From Maniola hyperantus (Eukaryota; Arthropoda; Insecta; Lepidoptera; Nymphalidae): a stretch of DNA of 64,000 bases. Shown one piece after another: positions 1-13,900 of this stretch. Position numbers and translations under genes: made by a program. The number at the start of each line of letters is the position of its first letter. Positions within the stretch are counted from its first letter, which is position 1. The stretch spans positions 8,233,852 through 8,297,851 of the forward strand of contig NC_048545.1 in NCBI RefSeq assembly GCF_902806685.2, in the 5' to 3' direction. The notes under the pieces were generated by a model, which saw nothing but the letters and a program-made list of their open reading frames with translations, was not told where the DNA came from and ran no database searches.

Positions 1-278
1 TACACATATTGACAGATGACGATAGAAACGGGGAATAGGTACGGACTATCGCGGTTATATTAGTTCTCGTTTCGGCGCTTTATTGAAAAACTTGAACAAT
101 AGAGTTTCCTTTTTGCGAACTAAACTTTGTCACCCATATCCTGTACGCATGTTTTCGAATATCCAAAAGAAAGGACAAAAACCTTTTTCCAACAGTGTCG
201 TCATCATCGATAATAATTTTTATTCACATAAGAAATGAGATCTTAGACAAAATGACTAACAATTTTGATAAAATCATA
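1..278. other. unassigned AT-rich sequence
   Basis: No ORF, RNA gene or recognised repeat was seen. Confidence 0.5.
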
Positions 279-882
279 GGCAGCTCTTACACAGTCAATT
301 TAGATCGCGATCAAGTAGCTCTCATCGCGATCACAGATTGATGGATTGCGCTACAACATTACACATTCAATCTTGATTTCGTCAGTCCGTGTTATCCTGT
401 CGCCGCGTGAACACGTGTTATCATGGATTTACATCAGGTTAACGCTGTAGTATCTCTTGACTTAGCCCTAACTTTGAAGAAGAGGATTCTAAGAAGGCGC
501 TGGGTTAAACAGTGGTTACAGAAAAGAGAAGTGTATAGTGTATATTCATTTAAATCTTCTTGAAGAAATACAACTAACTGCTGAAGATGATAATAACAAA
601 AACTACTTCAGGATGTTACTACAGCGCGTGTCATCGACGTCCATCTTGCATAGGCACAGCGCGTAGCGTAGACTGACGCGATCCTGCGTTTACACGTTCA
701 ATCTTGATCACGATCAGTGGATCGCGATCTTGATTTCAAAAAATCCAGATATTTTGTGATCAGATGCATCAATCCGTCAATCTACTCCGTACATTATCAA
801 TCTGGATGGCGATCATTGATTTAGATTATTTAGATCGCGGATCGCGATCTAAATATTCTAAATTGACTGTGTAAGTGATGCC
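279..882. mobile_element. foldback (MITE-like) element, about 600 bp
   Basis: The left end GGCAGCTCTTACACAGTCAA is matched in inverted form at 860-882 with 21 of 23 bases agreeing. The arms continue with GATCGCGATC-rich sequence on both sides. There is no coding potential. Target duplication was not clear. Confidence 0.75.
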
Positions 883-1929
883 AAACGAATCACTTCCAAC
901 TAAGTATTCACCTACCTAAAAAAATTAGTGATATCTACCTACCAACCTGAATAACTATTTAGTAACGTTATTGGCTCCTGCTTTTAATCCTACCCTTTAA
1001 TCCTACGAAATACTTACTTGCTAATAGAATCCTAAGTTTAGTCGTATGACTTTGCCTGTAAAGTTCTAAGTGCAGCTAAAGCACAGAGTGTAAGACCAAA
1101 TTTTCTTACTCGACAAAACACCCAGATTGGAGTCAAGGAGTTGGACGAGAAGGTTCTTATGTTAATTTAACCCGAGATCTAGTGTAATAATATTATATAG
1201 TAGGTATAGTGAGCCAAAGAACCCACATACAGACCAATGCACCAACAAAGCATACCTACTTAATTAAATTTCTTTATACCAAAGTAATTTCATCAAGTTT
1301 TAAAACAGTCTTTTGTTTACAAGGTAGGTAAAAGTTAAATTTGTAACTTGATTTTTAAATTATTACTAGGTATTATTTTCTAGTCTAGACACTTTAATTT
1401 GATAATTATTTCATTTTCATAAGTAATGAACTTACGTTTTTATAGCAAACCTAAAAAGCTTAGGGTGTTCTCTAAAGCTTGTAAGCATAAAATTAACTTA
1501 CCCCGAACGAAGTTTCCAAAGTATGGCTATTCCAACTTCGTAATGGAATCTATAGGGTAACTATTATCTTAAAATTAAGCTGCTTATGAACATGAGCATT
1601 CATTGAGTATACCTATTATATTGAATGACATTATCTTTTGGTGATAATAGTGGAAATGCAATGGAATTATCTATTTATCAAAATTGTCTAGATTTGCCAA
1701 AATTACCTGCACCATATATATTTTTCTGTTTGTTTTACAGTTAGGTCGTAAATAATTAATTGATTCTTATTGTATTGATTTTTACAATAAAGATTCATTC
1801 TCTCTTGTATTCTGTTTCACTCACTCATACGGGCAACAACATGAATTTGACTTATTTTACCTATCAAACAATAAATTTAAAAAGGAATTAAGAAACTATC
1901 ATCGTAAAAAAAAAGTAGCTACCATCTAA
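883..1929. other. unassigned AT-rich sequence
   Basis: No coding or RNA gene evidence; only short AT-rich runs. Confidence 0.5.
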
Positions 1930-1939
1930 ATATGCATGC

Positions 1940-2010
1940 AATCGCACACACGCACACAAGCACACACTCACATACGCTTACACACACACACACACAAGCA
2001 TACACACACT
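1940..2010. repeat. imperfect (CA)n microsatellite
   Basis: Interrupted CACACA runs with CG and AG variants; low-complexity DNA. Confidence 0.9.
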
Positions 2011-3304
2011 GTTGTAATTTTATTATTGTATATACCTACATTTATTCTAAATCTATTCTGTTAAAATAGTTTTAATTATAATTTTAAGTAATCTCTTTTG
2101 GCCTTCTGTTATACCTAGATTTAAATTTAAATAGTATATTTACGCTATTGATTACTTTCAAATAAACAAAATATAAATAAAATAAAAGATACGGCATCGC
2201 TTCAAAAAAGTTACTCACAACTTCGAAATTCTCTCAGGGTAATATTCACCATATTTATATTCGAACATAGCTACTTTGAAGTTTATCACGGCAAATACTT
2301 CTGTCGATTCATGTGCTGAATGTTACGGAAATGCTGAACGTACTGTTCGTGTTTTCGGCACCGCATTTCAAAATTAGATTTTAGTTCTATTTCACACGGA
2401 TGCAGAATATCAAGTAACATGTTGGATGGCTACTTGAAATTCATTTTATAAGCTTTTTTGTAGTTATTTTTCAATTTTCATGTACCTACATTTTCATTGA
2501 TCAACCGAGCTTTTTAAAAATGCCAGATGTTCACATAAAATGTATTGATTAATCAATCGCCTTCTGCTCTGATATACGACATACCACAAGTCATAATTTG
2601 CTTTATGATTTATCCAATTTTCCAGATGATTTGTAAACTTACGCCTGAATCACCAGTCTCTTATGAGGAAGTGACTTTCATCTTTTACTCCCGTTTTAGC
2701 TGCTCTTATCTTTTCACTTTTTCCCGCTTTGGAATTATTTTACACTACAGGGAGCTCCCTGTAAATATCAATCTCAGATTCTGAATAGTCTGAAGAGGGC
2801 AAAGCCCGATAACAATAATTGCCGAATACACTTCACTTCATATTATCAATTAATTTTAAAGGAAATTCTTTTTTATTTATCTCATCTCTCTCTCTCTCTT
2901 TGTATTTTCATTTGAATCTAAAAATAAATATTATGTTTTTTAATCTCTTACAAATTTTTCGTTTCAATTCAACTCTTTTGAAAACTGGAAATTGTGGATA
3001 ATTTTTGTGGTTTCCATAAATAATTCTGATACGTACCTAGTATACAAATTGATACTACCGCAGTCCGAAACCAATATTATCTAATCCTTTTTAAATCAAC
3101 CATAGGTGACCTTTGACATACGAGGATACGAGGGCGAGAATAGTGCATCGTGAAGATGTAAGTCAATATGAGATCATTTTAAAAGTTGCGCTGCTTTCTG
3201 TAGTATTTGTGACCGAATGTCAGTCTTTAGGTACCAATTTCAGGGGGCCTCCAGGCTCCAACGTTCATTGGTATCTAAGAACGGGTAGTTATTACCTTAC
3301 TTAT

Positions 3305-3305
<1 letters not shown>
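2011..3305. other. unassigned AT-rich sequence with unsupported short ORFs
   Basis: Small open frames at 2545-2784 and 2819-3001 have no recognisable domain and AT-driven composition. A short (CT)n tract lies near 2884-2901. Confidence 0.5.

Positions 3306-3354
<49 letters not shown>
3306..3354. repeat. (CTA)n microsatellite
   Basis: About 16 uninterrupted CTA units; the poly-Leu frame crossing it is not a gene. Confidence 0.95.
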
Positions 3355-3355
<1 letters not shown>

Positions 3356-4060
3356 TACTATCTTATACTTATTATCTTTGTGTTATCCAAAATCAAAAGC
3401 GTTATGATTTTTATGCAGTTTTAATTTCATTTGATTTGAGCTTATTTTAGTGAACTATACAACGGTATGGTTCCTAATCAGCTTAGCAGAATCAATTTAG
3501 TGACCTCAAATCAGGCTGTGCTCAGAGAGTTATGACCCGCTACTGAGTAAAGTTGTTCATAAATTGGAAACACGTAACTAAGTATAAACTATATTTCGCA
3601 AGATTTAAAGTTTATCACAGTTGAAGGAGCTGCAAAATATTTTCCGAAGTGGTGTATTATAAGTATTGAGATACTATAAGTATTGAGGTTATGAATCGTT
3701 AAATAGTTTTAAATGTCATAAAACCTAATAAAAGTCATAAAAAGTCAGCAAAATATTGTATTCACACTTTTATTTACATTTTACAAAACATATCACACAA
3801 ACACTGATAGTACAGAAAGAATAAATACAAAACATATACACAGCTTATTATATAAATCAAAAGAAAGTAATCGGTAGTTTTTTTAACTTAAGTTGAATAT
3901 AAAAAGATAAACAAATTACAAACTAAATAAAAATAAATATATTATTATCTAAAAAAAAATGGTTGCGTAGTGGTGTATGTACATGTGGGAGAAATGAAAC
4001 TTCTTGTGTTTATATTCATAGAACATTAATTTATAATAATTAACATTAAGGTGGAAGCAC
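3355..4060. other. unassigned sequence downstream of the peroxidase gene
   Basis: AT-rich, no ORF of note. Minus-strand AATAAA at 3774-3769 might be a distal poly(A) signal. Confidence 0.4.
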
Positions 4061-4272
4061 GGTCTGCCCGCGAAATTCAAATTTAATTTGGTTTTTCGCA
4101 ATTTGTAAACTAATACGACAAAGTAGGCTTATGGCGTTCAAATTGAACCCCTAGCAATATCATCTTCACAGGCTTATATTTAAAAATCTTTACCTGATGA
4201 GTGTCCAGTTTAAGAAATTAGTCAAAATAATGAGTTTGACGTGAGCTACTCACAAATTAGTCCGGGCAGACC
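4061..4272. mobile_element. MITE with 10 bp perfect terminal inverted repeats
   Basis: Starts GGTCTGCCCG and ends CGGGCAGACC (4263-4272). It is 212 bp and non-coding. It lies downstream of the peroxidase stop and could fall in the 3' UTR. Confidence 0.75.
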
Positions 4273-4896
4273 CGTGTCTTGGGAAGCAGACAATTTATAA
4301 TTTCGACAACATTTTCCTTTTTTTATGATCACCAGAACCTGCAGCTATCGATTTTGAGAGAATTCGGTTAAATAGCAAAAAAAGCAGCAAAGAATTTAAA
4401 AATGCAGTCCAGTTTTAAAATTTTCGGTTCTATGCCCATATTATCATGTTCCGAAATAATTTGGCACTTAAGGTCACAGACAGTTCAAAATGGAATATAT
4501 AAAAGATATCGTCTTTCGTTTGGATGCCCATTTATTTCTATTAAATTCAAGGAAAAATGTTGAAATAAAAAAATTAAACGCCGTTACAATTACCACTTCT
4601 GTCACACAAGATAATTTTCATAAAATCACTTCCATAAGGCACGCCTAATAGCTGTGTATATTATAGTGTTTCTACATGAATAAAGAAGTTTCACTTCTAA
4701 CACAAGAAAAATGTACTTTCAGTACTTACTAACCTACCAAAAATTCTACTTTGTTTTAATACTGCGGCATAACTACATTATTTACATGAATTATTTTATA
4801 CTTTTAACATGGCAACTCGACCGATTTGCATGACACGTTAAACTTAAAATATAATATGATTTTATACACATATATAAATAAGAGAGTATGTGGGCA
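4273..4896 (-). other. probable 3' UTR/downstream region of peroxidase
   Basis: AT-rich sequence directly after the stop codon with a possible poly(A) signal at 4536-4531; transcript end is unknown. Confidence 0.4.
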
Positions 4897-4966
4897 TTAA
4901 AAACCGACATCACGCCATAAGCTTAGGTCGATAGTTGGCAACTTTTCACAGGGCACTGGCATGTTC
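4897..4966 (-). CDS. peroxidase exon 13: terminal exon and stop
   Basis: A TTTTTTTACAG acceptor leads into NMPVPCEKLPTIDLSLWRD and stops at TAA (4899-4897). The family typically ends C--IP-IDLS-WK-, so the C terminus is as expected. No clear AATAAA lies close by; a candidate on the minus strand is at 4531-4536 and another at 3769-3774. Confidence 0.92.
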
Positions 4967-7900
4967 CTGTAAAAAAAATTAAAAAGATTAAAAGTTTAAT
5001 TATTATTATTATAAACTGGGCTGCCCCGGCGGACTTCGTACCGCCTAACAGTCGATTCAAAATTTCTAAATTTTTTTCTTCATAAGAACCATCCTCGTAC
5101 TTCAAGGAATATTATAAAAAAGAATTAGCGAAATCGGTTCAGCTGTTCAGCGATTAATTTTTATATATACCTAGAGATCTTCAATAAAACAAGGAAGTGA
5201 CTTTTTCAACTTTTTTTTCAAGTTTTATCCATTACTAGCTGATTCCCACGACTTAATCTGTTTGTAAAAAAATCGTTGATTTTCGGAGATAAAAAGTAGC
5301 CTATGTCACTTTCCAAGTGTATAACTAAGTACTTATATCCATGCAAGAATTCACGTCGATCCGTTGCGACGTAACTGAAGGATAAGCCGACAAACCAATA
5401 AAACAACCAACCAACGAAAACACAAAGTTTCGATTTATAATTTGGGCAGTGATTCTGTATTTCCAATATTTCGTAGGTACTTAACCCAATATTTCTGTAT
5501 AGTGTATATGCCCGCGACTTCATCCACATGGATATTTTATGTTTCCAAGAATCTACTAGCGTAATAAACTTCATAAAATTGCGTATGTAAGCAAATTGTT
5601 TTCGAAAAACCATCTAGGTAAATTAGTTTAGTAAAAACAAATAAAACAAACAAACATAACTGAGGGCTCATGTTTTTGTTTTATGTTATATCGCTCGCGT
5701 AAACAAAGGAATTAGTATGCTAATTACGAGCCTGTAACCTTCCCTGAAACCAAATGGAATAACAATAAATATTTATTTACGATTAGGAAAATAATATTAA
5801 TAAGTCGGTATTCCTATTCATAAAATTATTTTAACAAAGTTTCATGTTAATAAGAGATATCGAATATTTTACCTATAAAATACCTGCATTCTGGTTCCTT
5901 TTCATTTCATTTATCCTCCTATCACATAATACAGTGCAACGGGTTTTATTAATTAAGTACTAGTTAGCCCGATACCTATTGCATAGATTAATATACAATA
6001 AGACAAGAATAGACAAAATTTATCATTCCCTATCCTGAACGATTCCTATTATTTTTCGGGGTACAACTATCCTATATACCTATTGCCCCAGAGGATAAAT
6101 TATAAGTAAACCAAGTCGCGTTTAAATCTGTTCAGTAAGTAGGTAGTTTTATTGTGAATCGTGCACAGACAGACAAAAAATACAATTTTGGGCTCTATAT
6201 CTGTTATTACGCTTCCTCTGATTAAAATTCTGAAAATATATAGTATAGTACAGGTACAATAATAGGAAGAGATAAGATGGTATGTGAAATTATACCTAAC
6301 TAGCTGATGCCCGCGACTTTGTCCGCGTGGAATTAGGTTTTTAAAAGTCCCGTGGGAACTCTTCGATTTTCCGGGATAAAAAGTAGCCTACATATGTCAC
6401 TCTTCAGGTCTTTATCTATACCCATGCAATAAATCACGTCAATCCGTTGCACCGTTGCGACGTGATTGAAGGACAAACCAATAAACCGACAAACAAACAC
6501 ACTTTCGCATTTATAATAAGGGTACTGATTTCTTCAGGCAAAATTGGAGCAAATTTTCACTAGTATTTTACAAAACTTTGGCACCGTCTTTGCAATCTCC
6601 GCCTTTCAGATGTTGTAAATCTTTCACGGTTGAAATTTTGCCTGAACGCTTCCGGGAGTCATGGGAAATACGAGTGCCTATGGCGTGGTATTAGAAATGA
6701 AAAATGGAACCATATCAAATGTACTTATATAAAATTATGACTGCACCCTACAACAATAGCCTGAATTGATCAGACTTCAAATAGGTACACAGAAGTCTGA
6801 GTGAAACGACTATGGTGATTATGTAAATCCACGGCTACGCAGGGACGTGGCGCAGGCACCACCGTACCGTATCGTTCAATAGGTATGTCGGTGCCATATT
6901 TCACCACTTCTGTCTAAACCGTGTTCTATTAAGCTGGGTACTCATTAGCGAACAGTAACGGTAAACAGACTAACTATGATTAAGAATACACATAATTATT
7001 ATAATATAAAAAATAGAACATGTATGTAGGTTTGAGGGTTCCGTACCCGAAGGGTGCCAACGGGACCCTATTACTAAGACTCCGCTGTGTTATCATAGTT
7101 TTAGAATTATCGCGCAAAATGTCGAAAAAATACGACTGTATTACGGAACCCTAATTGCGCGAGCCTGACTCGCACTTGGCTGGTTTTTTAAATCTCACCT
7201 GTTTGATATTTGCTGGAAGGCTCTCGGTTGCATGTGACGTATATTGTCGCTATTGTCACACAGTATACGTGCTATAGACGATCCTTGCCGAATCGAATTC
7301 AGTTGACCTGTATAAATAAATTAAAAAATGTTATGAGTGTACCTACTCATACTACACTTGATTATAGACGCGGAGGAGAAAAATAAGTATTAAAATAAGA
7401 AAAAAAAATATTATTATTTTTCACCTCCGTGGTTACGATTATCGATATCGGATATAAATGATCGACTACAATCACTTATTCTGCCTTCTGGGGATCTACA
7501 AGCTATTCCAGCTTAGAGATACTTCAGTGATTTCAGAACATCGTACTATGAGCAATCACAGGCGCACCATAACTTAAGTACACGAGATAAAGAAATCCAC
7601 AGACATCTAGAAATGCGAGCTATCAAGGAGGAAGTGAAAAAGTATTTCAAAATGTACCTACAAGCTTAGACCAGAAAAGCACCCCAACACATTGGGCGCA
7701 GAAATTGCTTTTAAACTTGTTAAAGGATAGTACGAAAGTATTACAAACTAGCTGACACGCCCCGGCTTCGCTCGGGTGAAGTTTAGAATATTGAGGGGGA
7801 GGTTGAATAAAACTTCTCTCTCCGTAAGAACCATCCTCGTACTTCAAGGAATATTATAAAAAAGATTTAGCGAAATCGGTTCAGCGGTTCTCAAGATTTG

Positions 7901-10900
7901 CGATGAGCAACAAATTTAGTGATTCATTTTTATATTATAGATAGATAAGCTAGGAATGAACTTGCTCGATAATTTTTAACACAAAAGAGGAGGGGATATT
8001 TTCCGAAATACTCACTAAAAATATGAATTAAAGAAAAAACAATACCTACTGAACATAGCTATAAAAGTCGATGCCAGGTAGATAAATATTAATAAAAAAA
8101 CATTCTCTAATATCTGACTAAAAACATATTCTCACTTTTTTAAAACCCATTAGCACTAATCGGCTTTTACGCAGCAATATGTTCAAACTGGGTACCTACT
8201 AAATACATTTCTCTCAACGATGAATTTTGCGCGAAACAATTTTTAAAAGAATATCATAAAAATCATAAAAATATGGAAAATATAATTAACTATTTAGCTT
8301 ATATTTAGCTTTTTATTATTATGGGAGAACAAAGAAGAAAGAAAGAAAAATTCGTATTCCCCTTCGTTAACTAAGTAAACCTAAGCTTAAAAGTTTGCGT
8401 TAAGAAGTAACTAAGTATTTCAGCTGTTCAATATTATGTGAGATATGAAACTATGATTTACGGATTTCAGTTCACCCAAAAATTATGCCGCCTAAGTGTT
8501 GAATTTTAAGTCTTAAACGTTTACCGTAGTGATTAATTATCAACTAAACTTATGTGGTCAACAAGCAGATGACTACAGTGACAATTTCAGACATTGGCGT
8601 TATCCATAAGTTAAAATGACCATTTTCATTTTATAAAACCAACCACAATAAAAGATATCTACCGCTGCGAAAAAACAACTAATATGATAATAATTAATAG
8701 ATGTCACTACATATTTCACGATCTCACTTACAGTGTTCTATTTACGATGTACCAAAATATTAACAAGTTCTACAGAACGAACCCAGCTAGGTTCCCGGGC
8801 ATAGCACAAGTCCAGAAGATCTTTCAATTGTCACAGTATAGCGTATATGACCTGCTCACCGTACACTTACTTGGAGTAAAGGCAATATCCGGATCATTTC
8901 CGTTTTCAAAGAAAAATCGGTCGCCGGCTCTCGTCCTATAGAACTGCTCGGTGAGGATGCACAGGAAGGTTGGGCCAGTCTGCGCGCCCGGCACGTTCGT
9001 CTCTAGGGACCCGGCAACCACAAGTTCCACGTCCTCTGGGTTCTCGTAAAGAAGTTCTAGTATCTCCACGTTCTATAAAATTAGAAAGAAATCTTTTATG
9101 TCATACTTGTAACAGAAAATGTAGCAATTCATTTAATATTTCCTTTTCCCTTCGAGTGAAATAACGAAAATGCGTGGCGCGATGGAAAAATGTCATTAAC
9201 AGAGTTTCTAGGTTTCTAGACGTTTTACGTCTAGAAATCTAGAGCCGATAGTTATGTTAGTTTATGCCGATAGCTATTATGACGTAGGCATCCGCGAAGA
9301 AAGGATTTTTGAAAATTCAACCCCTAAGGGGGTGAAATAGTGGTTTGAAATTGGTGTAGTCCACGCGGACGAAGTCGCGAGCATAAGCTACTAAGTAATA
9401 CAGAAATACTAAGCCACGCTAGAGCGTCATATACATACATCGATGGTCAAATCACGAAAAGCAGTTTGACGTGCTACATACAAGGCTGGATTTACACGGC
9501 ATTAGCAACGCCAAGCAACGCACATAAATCTTAGAGAATACGTATAGTTGCGCATAAACTGCGCGAACCGTTCACACGGTTAAAACTGTGTAGATACATT
9601 TTTCGCAGTACAAACAACGTGTGAACTGTGAATGGTTCTATACGTACTCAAAGTATACTCCAATCTAAAAAAAACGAAGCGGTGTAAATGCCACGTAAAC
9701 GGCGTCACACGCGCCTCTGTGATGTTCTGCCGTGCAGTTGTTTGAGTTTCAGTGGTGCCGACTGTCAGCAACACAGCTCGGTTTGCACCCGCCAGTACAA
9801 GCGACAATGGACAAACCTAGCTTTGTTGCTGACTCTACTAAGTTTTATTCACCAATATTAAGCTATCTTTCCAGAAAATATAAGGATATACGTACTCGTA
9901 AGTAGCGAATGAGATTATGGCGAAACCCGCCAATATAACCCAAGGACAAATTCAGCAGAAAAACGTGGGCGGAAAAACGCTCGCGGAAATTCTCTTAGGA
10001 TTTCGTCCGCGCAGTGGTAACGCATCTCTGATATTTCATTAAATTACATTGTAGTTTATGTAGAAACTCTGTAAGTGAAATTACATTGTAGTTCATGTAG
10101 AAACTCTGTGAGTAAAATTTCGCGGGCGATTTGGCCGTATCCCTGGCCATAACTTATTCATTTTCATAGCTTGGTTCAATAGAATCTTTCCACCATAAAC
10201 ACATAAAACTGAATACTATTAATAAGCTATAAAGCTGATTCATAGTTCCCTGAGAGATAAGATGAACTGAGTTATGAAAATGTTATTCTATAAATAGTTC
10301 TATTTGGGAAGCCCTTTTATTTCTAAGAGATTCCAAATCTCGTTTTAATAAAACATTACCAGATAAAATAGAGACATCCTAATATATTCACAGTGTAATA
10401 CACATACAGTGAGACGATACTGATGCTGATGCAACCAGCCGGCTTTACGGTCGTAGCTCACAGGGCTACATAGATCATAGTACCCAAACCCACTTCTAAG
10501 CAAGATAATTAAGTTTTTTCTGCCGCATTCTGCCAGTCGTCGGTATAATTTCTTCCCTGTTTCGCCCTTGTCACTCAGTAAAATTCTCTGTCTAGACGTC
10601 TCCGTTGACCGACGTCGGTCTCCGTCGATCTATTTGGACTGTGATAATATGTAATAGAAACATATTTCTCATTTCTGAGTTTGTATTATTTCTTAGTTAT
10701 TTCATAACATTGTGTACCTTTTACGCTATCTACATACGTTTCATATTCTTTTAAGAAACAGCTGATTAGTGAATAGGATAATGGGATCGGCTATGTTTTC
10801 TTGACATTATTGACTAAATTGGTGTTGGATTTTTTTTTACTGTGCTCACAAAATATCATCGCTATATTTATTATACTTGTATATGACGCAACTCTTGCAG

Positions 10901-13900
10901 AAAATATTAAGTACTAGATTATCCCCGCAACTTCGGCTACACAAATTTAAACCCCTATTTTACCCCCTAAGTGGTTTTCAAAAATTTTCAAAAATCCTTT
11001 CTTAGAGGTCGTCTATCTACAATCTACATGCCAAATTTCAGCCCGATTCGTTTAGTAGTTTGAGCTGTGCGTTGATAGACCAGTCAGTCAGTCAGCCAGC
11101 TTTTCCTTTAGACATATCCTAACTGTAAAAGAGGTACTTTAAATGGCTCTTTTTGATGCTTGCTGTATGAGATTTTCTCGTCCATAGAAAGCTCTCGATC
11201 TTTAATACAAGTACCTTAATAGTAGAACCTTAGTAGATAGGTACGTAGAAAATAATATTATAGAGTAGCTAAGTACCTACCTACGTTTCATTTTGTAAAA
11301 CGATTTTCTTTGGAATTATTTACTCATATCCTGTGCGGACAAGGAAAGCAAAAATCTTGCTGCAATTTATTGAACGGTCATAAAAGCGAGTGAAATGAAG
11401 AAGACAAGCACACACAATATTACATTTCAACGGAATTCGTCTGGGTAAACAAACCTTTATGAACGAGAGTGAAATTCTCCACAACAAAGACCTGCAAGAA
11501 AATATCTTTGCTAACCACTTAGGTACTCGTAAAGTGTTCTGCAAGCAATCCCGAAAAGATTAAGGGTAAAACAAATACATCGCGAGACGACAAGAGGTCG
11601 CAAAATAAACGCGCACTAGATGATGCCCGCGACTACGTCTCTCAGATATATATTTTTTTAAATACCGAGGGAACTGTTTGATTTTCTGGTACAAAAGTAG
11701 GCTTAGTTCTTTCCTGGGATGCAAGCTTTCTCTGTACCAAATGCTCGTGACTTAATTACCGTGGATTTAGGTTTTCCTAAGAATCCCGTGGGAACTCTTT
11801 GATTTTACGGCACAAAAATAGCCTATGTCCTTTCCTAGGCTGCAAGCTATCTCTGTACCGAACAGATGATGCTCGCGACTTCGACCACGTGGATTTGGGT
11901 TTTTTAAGAATCACTGGCAGCTATTTGATTTTCCGGATAAAAAGTCCTTCCCTGGAAGCAAACTATCTCTATATCAAATTTCGTGAATAACTGTTATTCA
12001 GATTGGTCGTGAAAAGCTAGACGATGAAGCTAGCAGACAGACAGACACTCTTTCGCGTTTTATGATATTCGTATGGATATAGATTTTACTAAGTGCTGTC
12101 TTACTATTGTTATTTATAAGTTTAGAGTTTAGGTAAGTATGCCTAGGAATTTAGGTAATTTCGTTTGTTCTTTTTTAATTTCGACTTGAAAAGGAGCGCG
12201 ACTTCAACTTCTAGGTTTTTTATTGCGAGATTGGCTAGTATAATAAGATCTAGGTTGAAGCGCGCTTGCCTAGAAGATTCACCTAGATTGCCTATTCATT
12301 CTCGCCTTGAAGTCATTTAGGTTACACGTGACAAGAAACACGGACGCCGGTAGGGCAACCCACACCTTGGGTCCTAGGATTTGGCTTGAAAACTCGCACG
12401 TTTTGTATCTGCTTCGGGCCTTAACATTTTTGTATACGTCTACACTTTTCCAATAAATCGCTCTTTTCACTGGGATATTTTTATCAAAGTTTATGCGACC
12501 ACACTCCCATTAGGTTTGGTTAGGACTTTTTGCAATCATTATTTCTGGATGAGCAAAGAACAGCTTAAAATAGTGCTTGTACAAGGGCGCTTTCTCACTA
12601 TTGAAGTTTTATAAAAACAACGGACATAGTAAATAACCAAACCAAAGTGGATTATGTCCACTGCTGGACATAGGTCTCTTGTAGGGACTTCCACACGCCA
12701 CGGTCTTGCGCCGCCTGAATCCAGCGGCTCCCTGCGACTCGTCTGTTGTCGTCCGTCCACCGTGGGGGTTCCGGTGCAAGGTCGCCATTTTAGCACCTTG
12801 GGACCCCAACGTCTATCGGTTTTACGAACTATGTGCCCTGCCCATTGCGACTTCAGCTTCGCAACCCGTTGAGCTATGTCGGTTACTCTAGTTCTCCTAC
12901 GGATCTCATCATTTCTGATTTGATCACGTAGATTATGACTACTTTTATGAAACTTCCGATTGACTGCCTCGTAGTGGCTGGCTTATTCGACCCGGTCTCA
13001 GCTTGGAATCCTGGGTCATTCTAATATACATTGGACACTGAGAAAATTTCAGTAGCAGCCCAGAGTTGGAACGTTGCCGGTGTTACACCGCCATGCCTTG
13101 TAAAAAAAAGCTGACTGACTGATCTATCAACGCACAGCTCTAACTGCTGGACGGATCGGGCAGAAATTTGGCATGCAAATATCTATTATGACGTAGACAT
13201 CCGCTAAGAAAGGATTTTTGAAAATACAACCCCTAAGGGGGTAAATTAGAGGTTTGAAATTTGTGTAGTCCATAGACGAAGTCGCGGGAATAAGCTAGTC
13301 TTTAAATATATAAAAGGATTGACTGACTGACTGATCTATCAACGCACAGCTCAAAGTACTGGACGGATCGGGCTGAAATTTGCCATGCAGATAGCTACTA
13401 TGACGTAGACTTCCGTAGAAAGGATTTTTGAAAATTCAATTCCTAAAGGGGTAAAACAGGTTTGAAATTATGTAGTCCACGCGGAAGAAGTCGCGGGAAT
13501 AAGCTAGTCTTCTAGTATATAAAAGGATTGCCTGACTGACTGATCTATCAACGCACAGCTCAAACTACTGGACGGATCAGGCTGAAATTTGCCATGCAGA
13601 TAGTTATTAGGACGTAGACTTCCGTAGAAAGGATTTTTGAAAATTCAATTCCTAAAGGGGTAAAACAGGTTTGAAATTGTGTAGTCCACGCGTAAGAAGT
13701 CGCGGGCATAAGCTAGTTATAAATATTGATGTACATACCTGCTTGGGGATAAAGTCGGCCATTTCGTAGAAGGTCTTGGGCACGGCTAAGCCGCAAGCAG
13801 CTCGCGTCGCCACGTAGCTGCCCAGACCGTGGTCACGCCCGCGCTGAATATCTGTTGCTCGAAGGTCGCCGCCGAATGTGTTGTTTCGCCTATAAACATT

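Noticed and set aside
3113..3424. 103-aa plus-strand frame with a poly-Leu run
   Set aside because: The Leu run is only the translated (CTA)n microsatellite, and no domain flanks it.
5218..5613. 131-aa minus-strand frame
   Set aside because: Coincides with a diverged family B repeat; the same repeat occurs many times with frames broken differently.
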